DNA of 64,000 nt from Bagarius yarrelli (taxonomy: Eukaryota > Chordata > Actinopteri > Siluriformes > Sisoridae): positions 186,001 to 250,000 of the forward strand of contig VCAZ01000017.1 in NCBI GenBank assembly GCA_005784505.1. Direction: 5' to 3'. A program made the position numbers and the translations under genes. The first letter of the stretch is position 1. Each line of letters begins with the position of its first letter. The notes beneath the pieces were generated by a model that was not told the origin of the DNA, did not search any database, and worked only from the letters and a program-made list of their open reading frames with translations. Below, piece after piece: positions 59,046 to 64,000 of the stretch.

Positions 59046-59829
59046 AGTGCTTTCTATAGGCATAGAAAAACTACTATTTTTATAAAGGACATTTAATAAT
59101 ATTAAAACATTATTAACAGAATTAAAATATAGACAACAACAAAGCATGAGTACTTAAGTTCACATGTTAACGATATGCGCATATGCATCAGTTAAATCAT
59201 ATTTCGCATTTTAAATGCAGGTGTCTTCATTTTTGATGAGTAATGGATCTCTCCTCATCTCCCTGTAGTTCAGTAGGTTTACACTAGATTATATTGGGTT
59301 TTCTCAGTTAATATGGTTCTGATGAGTCTGGTGGTAAGATATCAAGCACAGAGAATAATACTTAACAATCAGGCATGTTGATTTTTGTCATCACAGTTTT
59401 GTCTATGTGCCTTTAATTATTGTTTACAGTTCTTGCATTGTGATTAATGACCAGAAAAAGGGTGGAGAACCATGTATTTGGTTCTGTTTCTGGAGTTTTT
59501 GGACATGTTTTCAAGAGTGACAAGATATTATTGACTGAGGTTATTAGTTCTGAGTCAATCTTCCTCTGTTTGGTGGCTAAAATTTCACCCTCCAAAATTG
59601 TTTCTGTAATTGTTGTTTAGGGAGTTGATATTCAAGCATAAAAGCTTCGGTGTGTCGTGAACCATGTTGGCCTGTAGGCCACTGCAGGGTTAACCTTAGT
59701 ATTGCAAGATGTGGTTATGATATAAGGCGTGCAATTTGTTGTTCATACTGATTGACGAATCTATGTCTGACTGGTTCAAAGTGTGTCTGAAATAATAATG
59801 CAACAACAGCAATAATAATAATATATTTT

Positions 59830-60060
59830 ATTTAATGGTGCCTTACTTTGAAAGCTGCCCTACCATATGCACTTACGCACCCCCCATACCATCGGAGATG
59901 CTGGCTTTTGAACTGATCGCTGATAACACGCTGAAAGGTCTTCCTCTTCTTTAGCTTGGATAATTTTAAATGAGCCTTGACCCACAGCACACAACGACAC
60001 TTCTGGACCATGTTTACAGAATACATGAAAATAGGTATTGGTGCTTATATGATGTACATA
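59830..60060 (-). mobile_element. Tc1-like transposase fragment, antisense
   Basis: Minus-strand frames give LKLSKLKKRKTFQRVISDQF, then in another frame MVWGVRKCIW, close to the MVWGCVSA motif of Tc1 transposases. Frameshifted remnant. Confidence 0.5.
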
Positions 60061-60261
60061 GTCATTTAGGATGTGATTTTTCACATTTTAATATTAAATT
60101 TGTGGTTAAATATAAAGAAAAAAATGTCCTTATCAATGTCCTTTATTTTTGATTAATTGACTGTCAAAAGCTTACCTTTTGAGTTTTTTCACTAAAAACA
60201 ACTAAACAACTAAAATAACATTGCCATGCAATTTATTAAAATGCATAATGTATTCATTCAA

Positions 60262-60620
60262 AATGTAAAATGGTCCTGATGAGATATTGGTGGAGGTGTG
60301 AAATGTCTAGGAGAGGCAGCAGTGGAATTTCTTACTAGATTATTTAACAGGATTTTAATGAGGTGAGAAAATGCCTGAGGAATAGATGAAAAGTGTACTG
60401 ATGCCTATCTTTAAGAACAAGGGTGAACTACAGAGGCATAAAGTTGATGAGTCACACAATGAAGGTATGGGAAAGAGTAGTAGAAGCTAGGTTAAGTAGG
60501 GTAGTAGATTTTTGTGAGCAGCAGTATGGCTTTATGCCCAGAAAGCATATGCAATGTTTGCTCTGAGAATGTTGACAGAGAAGTACAGAAATGGTCTTTA
60601 AAATGGGACCTTTTCCTCGT
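60262..60620 (+). mobile_element. RTE-type LINE RT fragment
   Basis: Across several frames: PDEILVEVWKCLGEAAVEFL-like sequence, PIFKNKGELQ and RGIKLMSHT, then MKVWERVVEARL and QQYGFMPRK. These are the N-terminal RT motifs missing from the copy at 1-1475. Confidence 0.75.
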
Positions 60621-61519
60621 GTAAAAAAATGAGTCTATTGAGTTTGGAGAACTTTTAATTATTTTAATTAAAATTGTGCAGCTGTGTTTTTGTGATGACA
60701 ATACAAAAAGGTGACTATCATTTTTTAAAAACAATCTTTACTCTGTGACAAACCATAGTACCAGGTTGCAACATCTTACTATTAAACAATTTGGTAAATT
60801 TTTATGTTTCCCTCATACATTGTTAGTGGTGACCAAGTTATTCTGCTAAAACAGTGTGCTGTTATAAAGAGGTAAGAAATAGACTTATCCAGTCAGCTGC
60901 AGCCATTGTGTCTGCACTGTTTGATGAAATATTTGTGTTGATGAAATATTTTGCCATTAATTATTTTTTATTGTTTCTTAAAAAAAGGTGACATTAATAA
61001 ATTTTAATTAGCTGTTTAAACTAATTAAAAGTAAAACTGAGTTTAATAATCATGTTAAGAAGAGACAACACAGTATTTTATGTTTTTGTAAGGGAGTGGC
61101 GGGCCAGTGATTACGTCATCTGTTAGGGAGAGCAGAGCGCTGTATGAGGAGTGTTTCTGACTGCTGGTGCAGTGACACAGTGAAACAGTGAGCGTATAAA
61201 GAAGTCTTTATCTGTTGATTAATTATTGACAAAAGTGTTGACCAAAAAAAGGACTGATGTTAAACTGTTTACCATAGTGTTAATGTGTCGGTCAACGCTA
61301 CTTTTTCCTGTTGGTTAACAGTTAATCTGTAACATTATCATATAAACTTGGTATTTCTGCCAGGTCACAGTTTATACCATTCTCCAGTGTGGGTTATCTT
61401 AGTTCAGCTTTTATTTCTGTCAGTCCATATGTGCACGTGCTTGTGGCCTAAAGCTACTTGTATCTCTTTGCTGTAATAGTTAAAAAATCCTACTTAGTGT
61501 TTTTTCACAGTTAACAAAG

Positions 61520-62820
61520 GCCAGTTTAATAATATTGAGCAATGTGTGAAGGAAGTAAGAGATTGGATGTTATGCAATTTCCTCTTGCTTAACGCTGACA
61601 AGACGGAGGTTCTGGTTCACCACAGGTAGCTAAAATTAAGCTTCCTGATCACACCTTAAACCTAGACAGTCTTTCTGTTTCACACCGAGTGCAACAGTAA
61701 AAGATCTGGGTGTGATTTTAGACTCCAATCTCTCATTTGAAGCCCATGTCGACAATAGTACCAGGATAGCGTTCTATCATCTCAGAAATATCGCTAAAAT
61801 AAGAAAATCTTGTCGCTTACTGATGCCGAAAAATTAGTTCATGCGTTTATCACATCCAGGCTGGATTACTGTAACGCTTTACTGTCTGGATGTTCAACTA
61901 GGTGCATTAATAAACTTCAGTTAGTCCAGAACGCAGCAGCGAGAGTCCTCACTAAAACTAAAAGATACGAGCACATCACACCAGTCCTATCCACACTGCA
62001 TTGGCTCCCAGTGAGACACCGCATCGATTTTTAAAATACTACTTTAACTTATAAAGCTCTAAATGGTCTTGCACCGCAGTACTTGAGGGAACTTCTAGTG
62101 TCTTAACGTTCCGCCATGCCTGCTTCGATCAAAGGATGCAGGCTGCCTGTCAGTACCGCGCGTTATAAAAAACTACAGGCAGGGGGGCAGAGCCTTTTTC
62201 TTACAGAGCCCCAATGCTATGGAATAGCCTCCCTATGTATGTTCGGGAATCAGACACAGTCTCAGTGTTTAAGTCCAGGTTAAAAACATACTTATTTAAT
62301 CAAGCATTTGTATTGATTCCCCTTAGATAAAGGAGCAGATCTGGGGGACTCATGGGTGTTGAGTATTATGGTGATCTGGTATGTTTAGATGCTGTCTTCC
62401 CCTATCTTATTGACACGGTGTTGATGATGAGAGGGCGGTGCTTAACATATCAGGAGCCCTCATGTCTGTGTTTCCCTCCGGTTCTCCTTTAGTTATCTGC
62501 CTAGTTAGCCTGCGGAGTCCATCCTTGCCTCTACATTATTCATTTAATCAATCCAAACCGGTGATTACTTGTCACTAACTGTTTTCTTTTGTGCCTTCCT
62601 TTCCTCTCTCTCTTTTTCTCTCTCTCTCTCTCTCTCTCTCACTGTTGAGTCCATCATACGCCAACGGACGCGCGGGTGATCCGAACCCCCCAGTGTCCGA
62701 CCGGTCCCTGTGGGACCTTCCTTGCCTGCCCCGCGTTGCATCACCGGGCGATCTGGACCCCCTTCGCCTAGACCCGTTCCGGCGCTCGCTAAGGACTAAT
62801 GATTATAGTTGTTTACACAC
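61520..62820 (+). mobile_element. L2-type LINE, RT C terminus and 3' UTR
   Basis: 61535-61640 encodes EQCVKEVRDWMLCNFLLLN. 61810-62034 encodes LTDAEKLVHAFITSRLDYCN, INKLQLVQNAAARVLTKTKR and LSTLHWLPVRHRIDF. The 3' part matches the antisense copy at 33050. It ends in a (CT)n and a GC-rich tail at about 62660-62800. Stops at 62035 and elsewhere. Confidence 0.85.
62604..62641. repeat. (CT)n microsatellite
   Basis: An almost pure CT run of about 38 bp in the LINE 3' UTR. Confidence 0.95.
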
Positions 62821-62879
62821 ACACAATGTAACCACATGATCCCTGCTACCTGTTTTCACCCAAATGAGGGTGATAATAA

Positions 62880-63385
62880 AATTATCATCGAGGGAGGAGA
62901 TGTGATGGAAGGCATTAAAGACTTGCCACAAGCTATGAGCATTCTCTTTGGTCTTACATATGCATTGCATCTTAACTACCCCAAAACAATAAAGAACATC
63001 ATGTTGGGCGACAGAATGTTCAAAATTGTCTTTCACGGAAGTTTCTGCTTCAGAGTTTAGCTTTGTTCTGTTTTCAATTTGCAAATTGTTGCTCTATTTA
63101 GTTTTAGTCTTGCCTATTTTTTTATGCTTATCCAATTCCAGTCATTTACATAGATCTATACTGTGTTCCTATGGCACTAAACAATTTACAGTTAACAGGC
63201 AAAAATGATTGCTTATGAAATAAATGTACTAATAAAAGTATTTTTCAGTATTTTTGTGATATCACATTTTTTTGTTCAACTTAATAGTTATTTTAAAAAA
63301 CATATCCTCAAAAAATTCATAATGTGAACTAAAGCTTTTTACCAAAGACTACTAATGCAAATTAGTTTTGTCTGCATTTGTCTAG
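62880..63385. other. Non-coding stretch with no recognised feature
   Basis: AT-rich sequence between the L2 copy and the tandem repeat. Its short open frames look like chance. Confidence 0.35.
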
Positions 63386-63389
63386 GAAA

Positions 63390-64000
63390 AAATCATGTGT
63401 CCCTATCATTTTGTGTCAAAAGCATGTGAAAAAAGCCTTTGGAATACATGCCAGTATAGTTTTGAACACACGGATGCATGAAAAACCACTTTCCTGACGT
63501 CCTAGAGAGCTGAGACTTGCGGAAATGTGTTTTCGGCTCACAAGAAGCACTTTGCTGCACGCACTTGCAGAACACATGACAACACAATCAGTCAGTGTTA
63601 TATGATGAAAATAGTCACTCTACACACAATTTTTCACCTTTATGACTTGATATCAGATAGATATTACATTTTTATGATAAAATATGAAAAAAATAATTTA
63701 TATACAGTATTTTTTCATTAAATGACTGTAAAAATATTATTTTTTAGGTTTTTCATGAAAAATGCGTGTCCCGTGATTTTGTGTCAAAACCATTTGGAAG
63801 ACATTTTTCACACTTGCGGAAAGGCGTTTTGAGCTCACGAGAAACACTTTGCTTCACACAATTAGAGAACACATGAAAAAACAATCAGTCAGTGCTTATA
63901 TGATGAAAATAGTCACTCCACACAGGAATTTTCACCTTTGACTTCATATCAGATAAAAAATAATAATATTTTATGATAAAATATGAAAAATCATAATTAA
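63390..64000 (+). repeat. Tandem repeat of about 300-370 bp running off the window
   Basis: The unit at 63391-63755 recurs from 63760 on. Shared parts include TTTTGTGTCAAAA, ACACAATCAGTCAGTG against AAACAATCAGTCAGTG, and GATGAAAATAGTCACTC. The second copy lacks about 70 bp present in the first. Confidence 0.75.

Noticed and set aside
62591..62839. 82-codon frame after the CT run
   Set aside because: It lies in the 3' UTR of the L2-type LINE and starts in a microsatellite.
1..64000. CRISPR arrays, operons, ribosome-binding sites
   Set aside because: The window is vertebrate DNA with spliced genes; the short tandem repeats are microsatellites or transposon parts.

Overview
The window is vertebrate nuclear DNA, almost certainly from a teleost fish. 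It is AT-rich and intron-rich, with GT-AG splice sites throughout. It is crowded with fish-type repeats: Tc1-like and hAT transposons, RTE, L2/jockey-type and L1 LINEs, tRNA-derived SINEs and a degraded endogenous retrovirus. The density of Tc1-like elements and the SINE type would suit a catfish or another otophysan, but that is an inference. One base, at 9832, is uncalled (n).

Two complete conserved genes lie in tandem on the + strand. TFAP4 (transcription factor AP-4, bHLH-leucine zipper) has seven coding exons from 3651 to 30566, giving 330 residues. Its second intron is 17.6 kb and packed with transposons. Its 3' UTR runs to about 32675. SRL (sarcalumenin, the sarcoplasmic-reticulum lumenal GTPase-like Ca2+-binding glycoprotein) has six coding exons from 37637 to 52292, giving 470 residues. 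A possible 36-nt cassette exon lies at 47084-47119. The same TFAP4-SRL order and orientation is known on human 16p13.3, which supports orthology.

Beyond SRL, at 55033-56022, I can assemble a small three-exon gene of 64 codons. It starts inside a perfect NRF1-type GCGCATGCGC site, has three open exons in register, and has AATAAA 90 nt past the stop. I do not recognise the protein. It is the best candidate here for an undescribed gene.

The rest is repeats. 1-1475 is an RTE-type LINE. 8765-9720 is an antisense RTE copy. 10440-12480 is a Tc1-like element split by a hAT element with an 8-bp target duplication. 13756-15960 is an antisense jockey/L2-type LINE, with 3'-end copies at 53475, 57950 and 58749. 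18692-20591 is an unassigned 1.9-kb element with long terminal inverted repeats. 21600-23510 is an antisense L1. 26430-26880, 33050-34215 and 61520-62820 are L2-type LINEs. 42062-46155 is an antisense endogenous retrovirus carrying a solo-LTR-like segment with a (GGCCCC)n tract. 48315-50041 is a rearranged Tc1-like element containing a copy of SRL intron DNA. 53735-54985 is a Tc1-like element with broken transposase. 63390-64000 is a tandem repeat running off the window.

The genes may be linked by regulation. The region before TFAP4 holds four CAGCTG E-boxes, the AP-4 consensus. A CACGTG lies in TFAP4 intron 1, where MYC is known to act in human AP4. Another CAGCTG lies about 200 bp before the SRL start.
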